Shown here piece by piece: positions 1 to 7,517 of a stretch of 41,498 bases of DNA; within the stretch, counting starts at the first letter, position 1; the number at the start of each line of letters is the position of its first letter. Source of the stretch: Collinsella sp. (GTDB lineage: Bacteria > Actinomycetota > Coriobacteriia > Coriobacteriales > Coriobacteriaceae); assembly GCA_029264355.1 (NCBI GenBank), contig JARIBW010000011.1:1-41498 (forward strand). Direction: 5' to 3'. The position numbers were made by a program, and so were the translations under genes. Below the pieces are notes generated by a model. It did no database searches and was not told the origin of the DNA. It saw only the letters and a program-made list of their open reading frames with translations.

Positions 1-188
1 GCGTGATCGAGCCGCTTCTGCCCCTGCGGCCGGGTGGTCTTTTCGCAGCGTTGCCGCCGCTGCGGGCGTATATGAGAAAGGCGGCGCCCGAAAGCGCAGC
101 CCTAGTCAACAGAACCGATGTGATAGAATTCCATCGTCTAGGCTTCTCTACTCGGACCCCTTTGGCCCTTGGAGTGAGAAGCCGTTTT

Positions 189-646
189 TTATGGCTTTCT
201 GACAATCCATTTAATGTCATTGTCGTAACCGATCAGCATGACCGAGCCGATGCGCCTCCTTTGGCAAGATTTGCGAATGCACGATGCCGCGTCCGATTCA
301 TTGATGATTGATTCTTCATCAACAAGATGGACAATGGCTATTCCCGCCTGGGAAGCCGCATTCTTGGGTAATCCGTCGATGCAGCTAAATCCGATGTCTT
401 TCGGTGTTTTGTTTTGGAGCAGTGTCGTTCTGACTGATAATCCAATGCCTGTTTGTACGCCTATGGCTGTCTCTACCTCCTTTATTCGCTTTCCCTGCTC
501 GTCGAGCTTCTTGGTGTTGTCGGCCATGATGGCCTTGATGCCCCGCAATCGGTGCGCTCCACTGTCACACGCTCTCCCGCGCTCATAAGGCGTGGCCTGG
601 TGCTCTCGTCGAATTCCTCCGGCGTTGCGATGGGTTCGAACGACAT
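189..646 (-). pseudogene. frameshifted gene remnant, possibly phage-type structural protein
   Basis: A start with a good ribosome site (GGAAGGG, then ATG at 646) opens a protein beginning MSFEPIATPEEFDES. After about 30 codons that frame turns into arginine/serine/threonine-rich nonsense. An adjacent minus frame then takes over with sensible sequence from about 540 (KAIMADNTKKLDEQGKRIKEVE) and runs to a stop at 189. Joining the two with one frameshift near 540-565 gives a protein of about 150 residues. The N-terminus and the short charged coiled-coil-like stretch remind me of phage scaffold-like proteins, but I cannot name the family and the C-terminal half is unfamiliar. It is either a true pseudogene or a sequencing frameshift. 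It lies at the edge of a gene-poor, less GC-rich stretch, which fits a decayed mobile element. Confidence 0.45.
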
Positions 647-747
647 GCTGACCCTTCCAGTCCACACCCGTATGGGCGTTGCCCAAGGAATCTCGAGTGC
701 CGTGTATCTGCCTGTCTCGCTACGTGCCGACGTGATAAGCTAGACAG

Positions 748-797
748 GTGAGGTAAATCCCCCGCTGACCGTTTACAGGGGGGGCACTTTACCTCAC
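748..797. repeat. stem-loop with GTGAGGTAAA ends
   Basis: GTGAGGTAAA at 748-757 is the exact reverse complement of TTTACCTCAC at 788-797. Just inside, CCCCC at 759-763 faces a run of seven G at 778-784. The result is a strong hairpin without a flanking T-run. Shortly downstream an imperfect 13-base direct repeat occurs twice (822-834 and 838-850, AAGTAYCGYTATT). It could be a transposon end or a remnant of a regulatory structure. No coding frame accounts for it. Confidence 0.5.
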
Positions 798-1367
798 TAT
801 CCTTTACAGACTTTCATCTTCAAGTACCGTTATTTTTAAGTATCGCTATTGCCTCAAGTTTTTGAGTCGTGTTGCTCTAGTTGGTAATCCGGATGTATTT
901 TGGGTGGTCATAAGTCGGGTTTACCGATAGATCGGTGATCCTGCGTCGGAGCTTCGAGAGGTTTGATAATACAGCGATGCCTATACGACCGACATGGTCA
1001 TGGCAGGGCGTAACGGAAAGGCGGCGAGGACCGTCGTTAGTCGGATGGGAAGTCGGGGCACGGATAAAATGAGACCGTCTACGCTTCACGTCTCAAAGCG
1101 GGAGGTTGCGAGTTTGAGCCATATAATTACTCGGACATAGATGACGAAGCCCCTTGACATGCCCGCTTCACCGGGACAACATCGCCAGGGTCATGCTTGA
1201 CGGGGCCTTATCGGAATCGAGGCGAAGACGTTCCTCGTTGGCGACGAGCGCGGGCCCCGAATCGGAATCGACGATGCCGGCATCATGTTTAACGTCGCGG
1301 CCTGGTGTCCCGGATGAACCCGCGTCGGGACGGGGTCCTATGCTCCGAGTGCCCACTACAAGCGACG

Positions 1368-1568
1368 TCATGATCGCGCGGCACAAGGTCGAGATTGACG
1401 ACTACGTGAACGGAAGATTGGAAGGCGAAGGCCCCCGAGGGACCTGCTGCCATATGCTGGAGTATGGCGCTCAACGCATAACATAACCCCCATACCGCTC
1501 AGATGGACTTGGTTCTTGCCGTCCCGGTCATATGCCGGAAACTGGGTCCCGAACGGTGGCTTTCTCAT
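1368..1568 (-). CDS. small hypothetical protein, doubtful
   Basis: The ATG at 1568 has a good ribosome site (AAGGAG, seven bases upstream) and opens a 66-residue frame starting MRKPPFGTQFPAYDRDGK. After about 35 residues the composition becomes arginine/serine-rich and looks like a shadow frame. Either a short gene is truncated by a frameshift or the start is accidental. I do not recognise it. It sits in the gene-poor left stretch between the frameshifted remnant and the MITE-like element. Confidence 0.2.
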   Translation of the reverse strand: MRKPPFGTQFPAYDRDGKNQVHLSGMGVMLCVERHTPAYGSRSLGGLRLPIFRSRSRQSRPCAARS

Positions 1569-1989
1569 ATGCAGTCTCCTTCGAGCGACTTTTATTGTGT
1601 CATCTATAGCATTTGGGATTTGGCGCAGCGGCCGCAACAATAAAGTTCGGTAACGAGATCTAATGCGAGTCGCATAGCGGGAGCAATTCCGCAAGAGGAA
1701 TAAAATGCACATTGATATGCGATTCTCGAGCAATCTTTACGTTCCGTTCGGTGGTGGGGGTGGTAGCCTGCGCTGGCGTGAGTGACGCCCTGATGCGGAT
1801 CATGGGGCAATGAGGACATGGGTGCGTTTTGGTGTTTCGAAACTTGTTATTGATTGGCCTGTGACCGGTGCTCGGCTCGTTCAGCTGGACCCCATGTCTA
1901 AGTAAAATGTATACCTTGAGGCTATTTTCCCTGTAACGTGCATAGAATTTTGGACGTGAGATGACGAGCGTCGTACGTTTCTTAAAGTA

Positions 1990-2195
1990 TGGTCAAAATA
2001 CCCTGATTGTGCGCCGAGAGGTTCTGTCGTGAACGGCAAAAGCCCAGGATTGCCGAAGCCGAATCTTTGGGAGCGTGTGACTCTGTTCTGCTGAGGTCGG
2101 AGGCGTGCGGTAAAACCGCAGGATTACTAGAGGCAGGGGAGTATGCAAGCTAAAACCCGGGGGTGTATCGGCGCACAATCAGGGTATTTTGACCA
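1990..2195. mobile_element. MITE-like element, 206 bp, with 28-bp inverted ends
   Basis: The 28 bases at 1990-2017 (beginning TGGTCAAAATACCCTGATTG) are the perfect reverse complement of 2168-2195. The 150 bases between them have no credible gene but contain a small hairpin (TGCGGT at 2106-2111 with ACCGCA at 2115-2120). Size, perfect terminal repeats and lack of a transposase fit a non-autonomous miniature inverted-repeat element. I see no matching target-site duplication on the two sides, so the insertion may be old or the exact ends may differ by a base or two. The parent insertion sequence is not in the window, and I cannot assign a family. Confidence 0.6.
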
Positions 2196-2215
2196 CTTGC
2201 TCAGATTCACATGAA

Positions 2216-2247
2216 AACGGCCTCCCTTTTTGAAAAGGGAGGCCGTT
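2216..2247 (-). terminator. intrinsic terminator for the serC-serA-DUF1015 unit
   Basis: AACGGCCTCCCTTTT at 2216-2230 pairs perfectly with 2233-2247. Read on the minus strand, the stem is followed by four U residues (AAAA at 2214-2217 on the plus strand). It lies about 190 bases beyond the stop of the DUF1015 gene. The bases between (2248-2437) hold nothing I recognise. Confidence 0.6.
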
Positions 2248-2437
2248 AGGATCGCCGTTCTTTGCTTGGCGGGGTGACGGCGTCTGAACGTTCGGCGAGG
2301 TGATGGCGGCTGAACGACGAAGCGGCTGTCCGGTAAAGCAATCGCTGCCTAGCCGTTCGATGGCGCGTTACCGTGTGGCGAGCGTTCTACGATACGACTG
2401 CGCCTTGCCGTGTGATCTCTGGTTCACAATGCGACTG

Positions 2438-3811
2438 CTACCTCGCGATGCGGTGGATGAAAAGGCCGCTGCGCAGCTTGGGCTCGAACCAGGTTGATTT
2501 GGGTGGCATGACCTCGCCGGCGTCGGCTACGGCGGTCAGCTGGTCGATGCCGGTTGCGCATACCGTGAACGCGACGCCATCTTGGCCGGCTCGCGCCTCG
2601 AGTTCATCGGTGCCGCGGATTCCTCCAACGAACGAAATCCGTTCATCGGTGCGAGGATCCCCGATTCCAAGAATGGGGGATAGGATGCAGTTCTGCAGAA
2701 TCGAGCAATCGAGGGAGTTTGCCGCGTCGGATGCAGTCTCGTCATCCATGGCGGTCGCCCCTGCCAACTCATGTTCATTCGCGTCCCCGTCGAGTTGGCC
2801 ACTTGGGAGGGGGCCCGTTCCGGTGCGGAGGCAGCTGGAGGGATTCTGCGCGGCATAGATCCTTGCGTCGGGATTGTCGGCCCGCAGTTCGTACCAGGTT
2901 CCGTCGGTGTACATGCCGAACACGCCGCGCTCGCGCGGCTGCACCGGCCCCTCGGCCTCGACGATGCCAAATCCCGCCCCACTCAATACCTCGAGAAGCT
3001 CATACGTGTCGAGGCCGTTGCGGTCGGAAACAACGCGGTTGTACGGCAGGATGGTGAGCTGGCTTGCGGGGAACAGCGCGGAAAGCACGTAATTGAACGG
3101 CTCCTTGCCGGTATAGGTGCCCGCCGACCTCGCCTCCTCGCGCATGCGGCGCGCGACCTTCACGGCGCTCGCGGCCCGATGATGCCCGTCGGCTATGTAG
3201 GAACATGGAATCGTGTCGAGCATGGCGCGAAGGGCGTCGACGGCGTCATGGCGCACGACCTCCCATACGGTCTGGCGTACGCCCATCTCGTCGGTGAAGT
3301 CGTACAGCGGGGTGGAGGTCGTGGCCGCACCGACGATCATGTCGAGCACGGGCTGGTCGCGGTAGGTGAGGAAGATCGGCCCCGTCTGGCAACCGAGCGC
3401 GTTGATGTGCTCGATGCGGTCGAGTTCCTTATCCTCGCGTGTGAGTTCATGGCGTTTGATGACACCGCTCTCGAAATCGTCGACGGCACACACGCAGACG
3501 ATGCCGGTCTGCACGTGTCCTTCCCATGCAAGCCGATAGATGTAGTACGCGAGGTTGCGATCCTCGACGAATGTCCCGTCTTCGACGCGCTCGCGCAGCA
3601 GCTCCGCTCCACGCATGTAAACCTCGGGCGCGTACATGTCTTGTTCGGCGGGAAATTGCGTCTCGGGTCGGTCGATGTTCAAGAAGGAGAGCGGCCTGTC
3701 TTTAACATACGCAGCGGCCTGACCGCGGTCGAATACGTCGTAGGGGAGTGCGGCCACCTCGGCGGCGCGCTCGGGTACGGGGCGGATGCAGGGAAAGGGA
3801 AGCGCTCTCAT
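2438..3811 (-). CDS. DUF1015 family protein
   Basis: This 457-residue protein belongs to the DUF1015 family, whose members end with the pattern seen here (MPPKSTWFEPKLRSGLF). Other family marks are the N-terminal ALPYDVFDR, the internal YIADGHHR and SQLTILPYNRVV. The function is not established. Members often sit beside serA and serC, as here, so a role linked to serine or phosphoserine metabolism is plausible but inferred. I chose the ATG at 3811 (MRALPFPCIRP) because a GAGAGGA site precedes it. The open frame extends 37 codons further upstream but with poor composition. It is the last gene of the minus-strand unit, 135 bases after serA. Confidence 0.9.
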   Translation of the reverse strand: MRALPFPCIRPVPERAAEVAALPYDVFDRGQAAAYVKDRPLSFLNIDRPETQFPAEQDMYAPEVYMRGAELLRERVEDGTFVEDRNLAYYIYRLAWEGHVQTGIVCVCAVDDFESGVIKRHELTREDKELDRIEHINALGCQTGPIFLTYRDQPVLDMIVGAATTSTPLYDFTDEMGVRQTVWEVVRHDAVDALRAMLDTIPCSYIADGHHRAASAVKVARRMREEARSAGTYTGKEPFNYVLSALFPASQLTILPYNRVVSDRNGLDTYELLEVLSGAGFGIVEAEGPVQPRERGVFGMYTDGTWYELRADNPDARIYAAQNPSSCLRTGTGPLPSGQLDGDANEHELAGATAMDDETASDAANSLDCSILQNCILSPILGIGDPRTDERISFVGGIRGTDELEARAGQDGVAFTVCATGIDQLTAVADAGEVMPPKSTWFEPKLRSGLFIHRIAR

Positions 3812-3946
3812 GGACGGTCCTCTCGCGGTTTCGATCATGCATGTCGATATCCTACCTCGCCGGCAGTTTTGACGACGCGGAAAAAACGGGGTGTTCGTTC
3901 TCGCGTCGGGACCCGCATGCACAGGGCGGCGTTCGGTCCGGGTGCG

Positions 3947-5110
3947 CTACTTGATGACGCGCACACGGTACATGGACGGAATCGTTCTCAGCGCGGTGAT
4001 GGTGCCCTCGTCGAGGTGCTCGTCGGTATCGAACATCGTGTAGGCGTTCTCGCCTGCGCTTTCGTTCACCATGCGCTGCACATTGGCGTTGTCCTTTGCG
4101 AGGATGGCGGTGATCTGACCGATCATGTTGGGCACGTTGGCGTGCAGGCATGCGATGCGGCTTGCGGCGCGGGCCTTGCCCATGGAGCAGGTCGGATAGT
4201 TGACCGAATGCGCGATATTGCCGTTCTCCAGGTAGTCCTTGAGCTCGGAGATGGCCATGTCGGCGCAGTTTGCCTCGGCCTCCTCGGTGCCCGCGCCGGA
4301 GTGCGTGGTGATGAAGGTCCGCGGCATGCGCACCGTCTTGGGCGTGGCAAAATCGCAGGCGAACCAGGAGAGCTTGCCGGTGCGCAGGGCCGCGTCCACG
4401 GCGTCTTCGTCGATGATGGATTCGCGTGCGAAGTTGACGAGCACGGAGCCCGGTGCGAGCAGTTCGAGCTGGTCGGTCGAGATCATCCCGATGGTATCCG
4501 CCTTTGCGGGAACGTGCAGCGTGAGATAGTCGCAGTCACGGCAGAGGTCCTCGAGCGTGCCCACGCGCTGTACCTCTCGATTGAGGCTCCAGGCGTTTTC
4601 GACCGAGATGAACGGGTCGTAACCGAAGACGTCCATGCCCAGTTCCACGCAGGCGTTTGCCACGCGGGACCCCACGTTGCCGAGGCCCACCACGCCCACG
4701 CGCTTACCGCGGATCTCGCGTCCCACGAACGCCTTCTTGGCTCTCTCGGCATTCATGAGGATGTCGGGGTCCCCGGCGTTGTCGCGCACCCATTGCATGG
4801 CCTGGACGATCCCGCGACTCGACAGGATCATCATCGCGATGACGATCTCCTTCACGGCGTTTGCGTTGGCGCCCGGCGAGTTGAACACGACCACGCCACG
4901 GCGCGCGTATTCCTCGACGGGGATGTTGTTCACGCCCGCGCCGCAGCGTCCAATGGCGCGGATGCCCGCCGGTAGCTCGTAGCCGTGCAGGTCGGTGGAC
5001 CGCATGAGGATGGCGTCCGCATCTTCGGTATGTTCGACCAGCTCATAGCCCGCGCCGAAGTCGATCGCCCCGTCTTTGGTGATGTCGTCGATGGTCTTGA
5101 TATAGCGCAT
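3947..5110 (-). CDS. serA: D-3-phosphoglycerate dehydrogenase
   Basis: It oxidises 3-phosphoglycerate to 3-phosphohydroxypyruvate with NAD, the first step of serine synthesis, in the cytosol. At 387 residues it is the short form: a D-2-hydroxyacid dehydrogenase core with the nucleotide-binding GLGNVG at 142-147, then an ACT-like regulatory domain from about 316 to the end (RIACLHANVPNMIGQITAIL). The catalytic Arg is probably R229 (NFARE) and the His H270 (HSGAGTEEAE). The Glu that normally lies between them, in a DVFxxEP-like segment, is not obvious: the matching stretch reads CDFATPKTV. The start at 5110 (MRYIKTIDD) has AAGGGA upstream. It lies between serC and the DUF1015 gene on the same strand. 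Confidence 0.93.
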   Translation of the reverse strand: MRYIKTIDDITKDGAIDFGAGYELVEHTEDADAILMRSTDLHGYELPAGIRAIGRCGAGVNNIPVEEYARRGVVVFNSPGANANAVKEIVIAMMILSSRGIVQAMQWVRDNAGDPDILMNAERAKKAFVGREIRGKRVGVVGLGNVGSRVANACVELGMDVFGYDPFISVENAWSLNREVQRVGTLEDLCRDCDYLTLHVPAKADTIGMISTDQLELLAPGSVLVNFARESIIDEDAVDAALRTGKLSWFACDFATPKTVRMPRTFITTHSGAGTEEAEANCADMAISELKDYLENGNIAHSVNYPTCSMGKARAASRIACLHANVPNMIGQITAILAKDNANVQRMVNESAGENAYTMFDTDEHLDEGTITALRTIPSMYRVRVIK

Positions 5111-5127
5111 GGTGAATCCCTTCCAGT

Positions 5128-5163
5128 CCCGCCGTCCGGGGCCCATGGGGCTCGGACGGCGGG
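5128..5163 (-). other. hairpin between serC and serA
   Basis: CCCGCCGTCCG at 5128-5138 pairs with CGGACGGCGGG at 5153-5163, with a GC-rich loop. On the minus strand it lies in the 183-base serC-serA gap, just upstream of the serA ribosome site. There is no U-run, so it is more likely an RNA-stability or translation-affecting structure than a strong terminator. The rest of the gap shows no riboswitch that I recognise. Confidence 0.45.
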
Positions 5164-5293
5164 TGGTCTTACTCGCATGAAAGCGCCGTGGGCGCCCTCG
5201 GCTCGTGCGGAAACGCGAGGCGGGCCTTACGGTCGACGGCCCCGTGCTTTCGCAGTTGAAATAAACAAGCGGAATGGATGGGGCCTCGAGCCC

Positions 5294-6403
5294 CTACATA
5301 GATCGGGCGCCTCGGCTGAGCTCGAACTCACGCATGCACGCCGCGAGGGCGCTGACGGAGTCCATGCTCACGGCGTTGTAGATACTCGCGCGCAGCCCGC
5401 CCGCCATGCGATGGCCCTTGATGCCCTCGATGCCGCGCTCGCGGGCGTGGGAGACGAAGGCCTCGTCAGTTTCGGCATCGCAGGTACGGAAGGTGACGTT
5501 GCATAGGGAGCGGCTTTCGACGTCGGCCGTGCCCTGGAAGAGTCCGCTTTCGTCGATGGTGCGGTAGAGCAGGTCGGCTTTCGCCCGGTTGCGTTGGGCC
5601 ATGGCGATGAGCCCGTCGGTCTGCTCGATCCAGCGGAAGACCTTTCCGCACAGGTAGATGCCGAAGGTGTTGGGCGTGTTGTACATGGAGCCCTTTTCGG
5701 CCTGGACGCGCATATCCAGGTAGGTGGGGCATATGTCGGCGCGGGCGGGGCCGTCCGCGATGAGATCCTCGCGCACGATCACCACGGTCACCCCCGCAGG
5801 CCCTGCGTTTTTCTGCGCGCCGGCGAACAGCAGACCGTAGCGTTCGATGTCGAGCGGGCCGGACAAAAAGCAGCTCGACACGTCGGCGACGAGGGGTGTG
5901 TCCGCGCAGTCGGGAAGGGTGCGGAACTGCGTTCCGAAGATGGTGTTGTTCTGGCAGATGTATAGGTAGTCGAGGTCGCCGGCCGCCGCGCGGCGCTCGA
6001 CCGCGTCGAGTCCGGGGATCCGGTCGAAGCCCGTGGCCTCGCTGCTCGCGAGCACCTCGGCATTCCCGTATCTGCGCGCCTCCTGCCACGCGAGCCTGGC
6101 GAAATTGCCGCTCACCACGTAGCCGGCGCGTCCCCGGCGCATGAGGTTCAGCGGGATGCCCGAGAACTGCAGGGTCGCGCCTCCTTGCAGGAACAGCACG
6201 CGGTAGGAGGACGGGATGTCGAGCAGGCGGCGCAAGGTGGCCTCCGCGTCCTCGATGATGGCGCGATACGCCTCGGAGCGGTGGCTCATCTCCAGCACGG
6301 ACATGCCGGTCCCGGCATAGTCGAGGAGTGCGTCTTGCGCCTCGCGCAGGACGCATCGGGGCAGCGCGGCGGGGCCGGCTGAGAAGTTGTGCACGCGTGC
6401 CAT
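5294..6403 (-). CDS. serC: phosphoserine aminotransferase
   Basis: It transfers an amino group from glutamate to 3-phosphohydroxypyruvate, giving phosphoserine, the second step of serine synthesis. It is PLP-dependent and cytosolic. The 369-residue protein begins with the family hallmark VHNFSAGPAALP. It contains FLQGGATLQF near 71-80 and the PLP-binding lysine K198 in GAQKNAGPAG, and ends with the FRT...KGHRMAGGLRASIYNA region that binds the phosphate. The ATG at 6403 has GGGAGG upstream. The open frame reaches 16 codons further but without a ribosome site. It is the first gene of the serC-serA-DUF1015 unit. No serB-like phosphatase gene adjoins it. Confidence 0.95.
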   Translation of the reverse strand: MARVHNFSAGPAALPRCVLREAQDALLDYAGTGMSVLEMSHRSEAYRAIIEDAEATLRRLLDIPSSYRVLFLQGGATLQFSGIPLNLMRRGRAGYVVSGNFARLAWQEARRYGNAEVLASSEATGFDRIPGLDAVERRAAAGDLDYLYICQNNTIFGTQFRTLPDCADTPLVADVSSCFLSGPLDIERYGLLFAGAQKNAGPAGVTVVIVREDLIADGPARADICPTYLDMRVQAEKGSMYNTPNTFGIYLCGKVFRWIEQTDGLIAMAQRNRAKADLLYRTIDESGLFQGTADVESRSLCNVTFRTCDAETDEAFVSHARERGIEGIKGHRMAGGLRASIYNAVSMDSVSALAACMREFELSRGARSM

Positions 6404-6540
6404 GGTGGGCCTCCCTCTGATATCGCTTCCTTGCCAAGACTTTAGCATCATAAAGTGATTTCGGCGTCGATTTTGGACGAAGCGCTCATTTGTTTACATG
6501 GCGAGCTTGTTTGCATGGCGAGCGATTGGCCGGATGTGCA

Positions 6541-6568
6541 TGGACTCGGGCGTGGGGCGCGCTACAAT
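6541..6568 (+). promoter_or_regulatory. probable promoter of the phosphatase gene
   Basis: TGGACT (6541-6546) and TACAAT (6563-6568) are separated by 16 bases, a reasonable housekeeping promoter, about 45 bases before the start codon. Just upstream, a 16-base sequence (TGTTTRCATGGCGAGC) occurs twice in tandem at 6491-6506 and 6508-6523. It could be a binding site for a regulator of this gene or of the divergent serC. Confidence 0.4.
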
Positions 6569-6612
6569 AACCCTAACGTTCAAGTTGACCTTTAAGGGGT
6601 AAAGGGGTACAG

Positions 6613-7482
6613 ATGGCCATTTTCGTCGTCTCGGACATCCATGGGCACGCGCGCGCCTTCGACCGCGCCCTCGAGCTCGCGCAGCCCGGCTCCGATGACG
6701 TCGTTTTCGTCCTCGGCGATATGGTCGATCGCGGTCCCGACCCGCTGGGCGTGATCGACATGGTCCGTGCGCTCCCGAATGCGCGCGTGCTCATGGGCAA
6801 CCACGAGGAGATGCTCTACGAGTCTCTCGAGAGCGGCGACGAGCGCGACAAGATGACCTGGCACATGAACGGCGGATACACAACCTACGAGCAGCTCGAG
6901 CAATTGCCGCGCGATCGTTATGTGGACGTCATGGACTGGCTCGTGAACCTGCCCACGTTCGCAGTGGTGGAGGTTGATGACCACAGGCCCTCCGCGGCGC
7001 GGGGCGATCGCAGGAACTACCTGCTCGTCCACGCGGGCGTGGACGCGCCGCGCCTGCGAGCCTCCCTGGACGCACTCGGCGTGCCTCACAGCGAGGCGGG
7101 AGGGTATGCCGCGGCGACCCCGGACGACCTGCTCGCCGCCATGATCGAGCAAGATGTGGGCGATCTGCTGTGGATCAGGCGCGAGTTTTGGTCGACGCCG
7201 ACGGGCTTGCTGGGCACGAGCGGATCGGGCCCGGTGGTGGTTGCGGGTCACACCCCCTCGATCTCCATGCCGCGCTACGCCTCGCTTATGTGCGGCTCGG
7301 GCATCGACGAGGATCTACGTGGCGTGATGGTCGAGGTCGGTTGCTCGCGCGATACCGGCGGTGTCGCGGATCGCGTCTGCATCGATTGCTCCGCCGCGGC
7401 GGGCCATCCCGGCGGTCGCGTGGGCATCATGCGCCTCGAGGACCGCCGTGTGTGGCTCGCCGACATCGAGGAGGGCGAGTAG
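6613..7482 (+). CDS. PPP-type metallophosphoesterase
   Basis: This 289-residue protein carries every metal-binding motif of the calcineurin-like/PPP phosphatases. These are SDIHGH (D8, H10), GDMVDRG (35-41), GNHEE (62-66), LLVHAG (H140) and AGHT (H213). Such proteins act as serine/threonine protein phosphatases (PrpA/PrpB type) or as dinucleotide polyphosphate hydrolases (ApaH type). The sequence alone does not decide between them. It is cytosolic, with no signal or membrane segment. AAAGGGG precedes the ATG at 6613. It is transcribed alone, divergent from serC and convergent with the flippase gene. Confidence 0.88.
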   Translation: MAIFVVSDIHGHARAFDRALELAQPGSDDVVFVLGDMVDRGPDPLGVIDMVRALPNARVLMGNHEEMLYESLESGDERDKMTWHMNGGYTTYEQLEQLPRDRYVDVMDWLVNLPTFAVVEVDDHRPSAARGDRRNYLLVHAGVDAPRLRASLDALGVPHSEAGGYAAATPDDLLAAMIEQDVGDLLWIRREFWSTPTGLLGTSGSGPVVVAGHTPSISMPRYASLMCGSGIDEDLRGVMVEVGCSRDTGGVADRVCIDCSAAAGHPGGRVGIMRLEDRRVWLADIEEGE

Positions 7483-7517
7483 GGCGATCGCCAAGGTCGC
7501 CGCGCGTCGGAGCGCTT

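Larger units (their letters stand above)
647..1989. other. gene-poor stretch with no confident gene
   Basis: No open frame here has convincing composition over any length. Short pieces look protein-like but lack partners. One is a plus-strand fragment at 1201-1317 (reading EAKTFLVGDERGPRIGIDD) with no usable start. Another is the C-terminal part of a plus frame near 1375-1486 containing VEIDDYVNGRLEGEG. The base composition is lower in G+C than in the genes to the right. I read it as eroded mobile-element or prophage DNA. A stem-loop at 748-797 and a small minus ORF at 1368-1568 are listed separately. The first 188 bases of the window also hold nothing I can support. Confidence 0.5.

Noticed and set aside
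3-311. A 102-codon open frame at the left edge
   Set aside because: It has no ribosome site, no family features, and overlaps the better-supported remnant on the other strand.
1993-2178. A 61-codon minus frame inside the MITE-like element
   Set aside because: It has no ribosome site, and its ends are fixed by the inverted repeats, so it looks accidental.
1984-2201. Target-site duplication around the MITE-like element
   Set aside because: The bases on both sides were compared and do not match for any usual length.
2771-4975. A 734-codon open frame on the plus strand
   Set aside because: It lies antisense to the DUF1015 gene and serA, which have clear homology and ribosome sites. The translation has no family features and is a by-product of high G+C.
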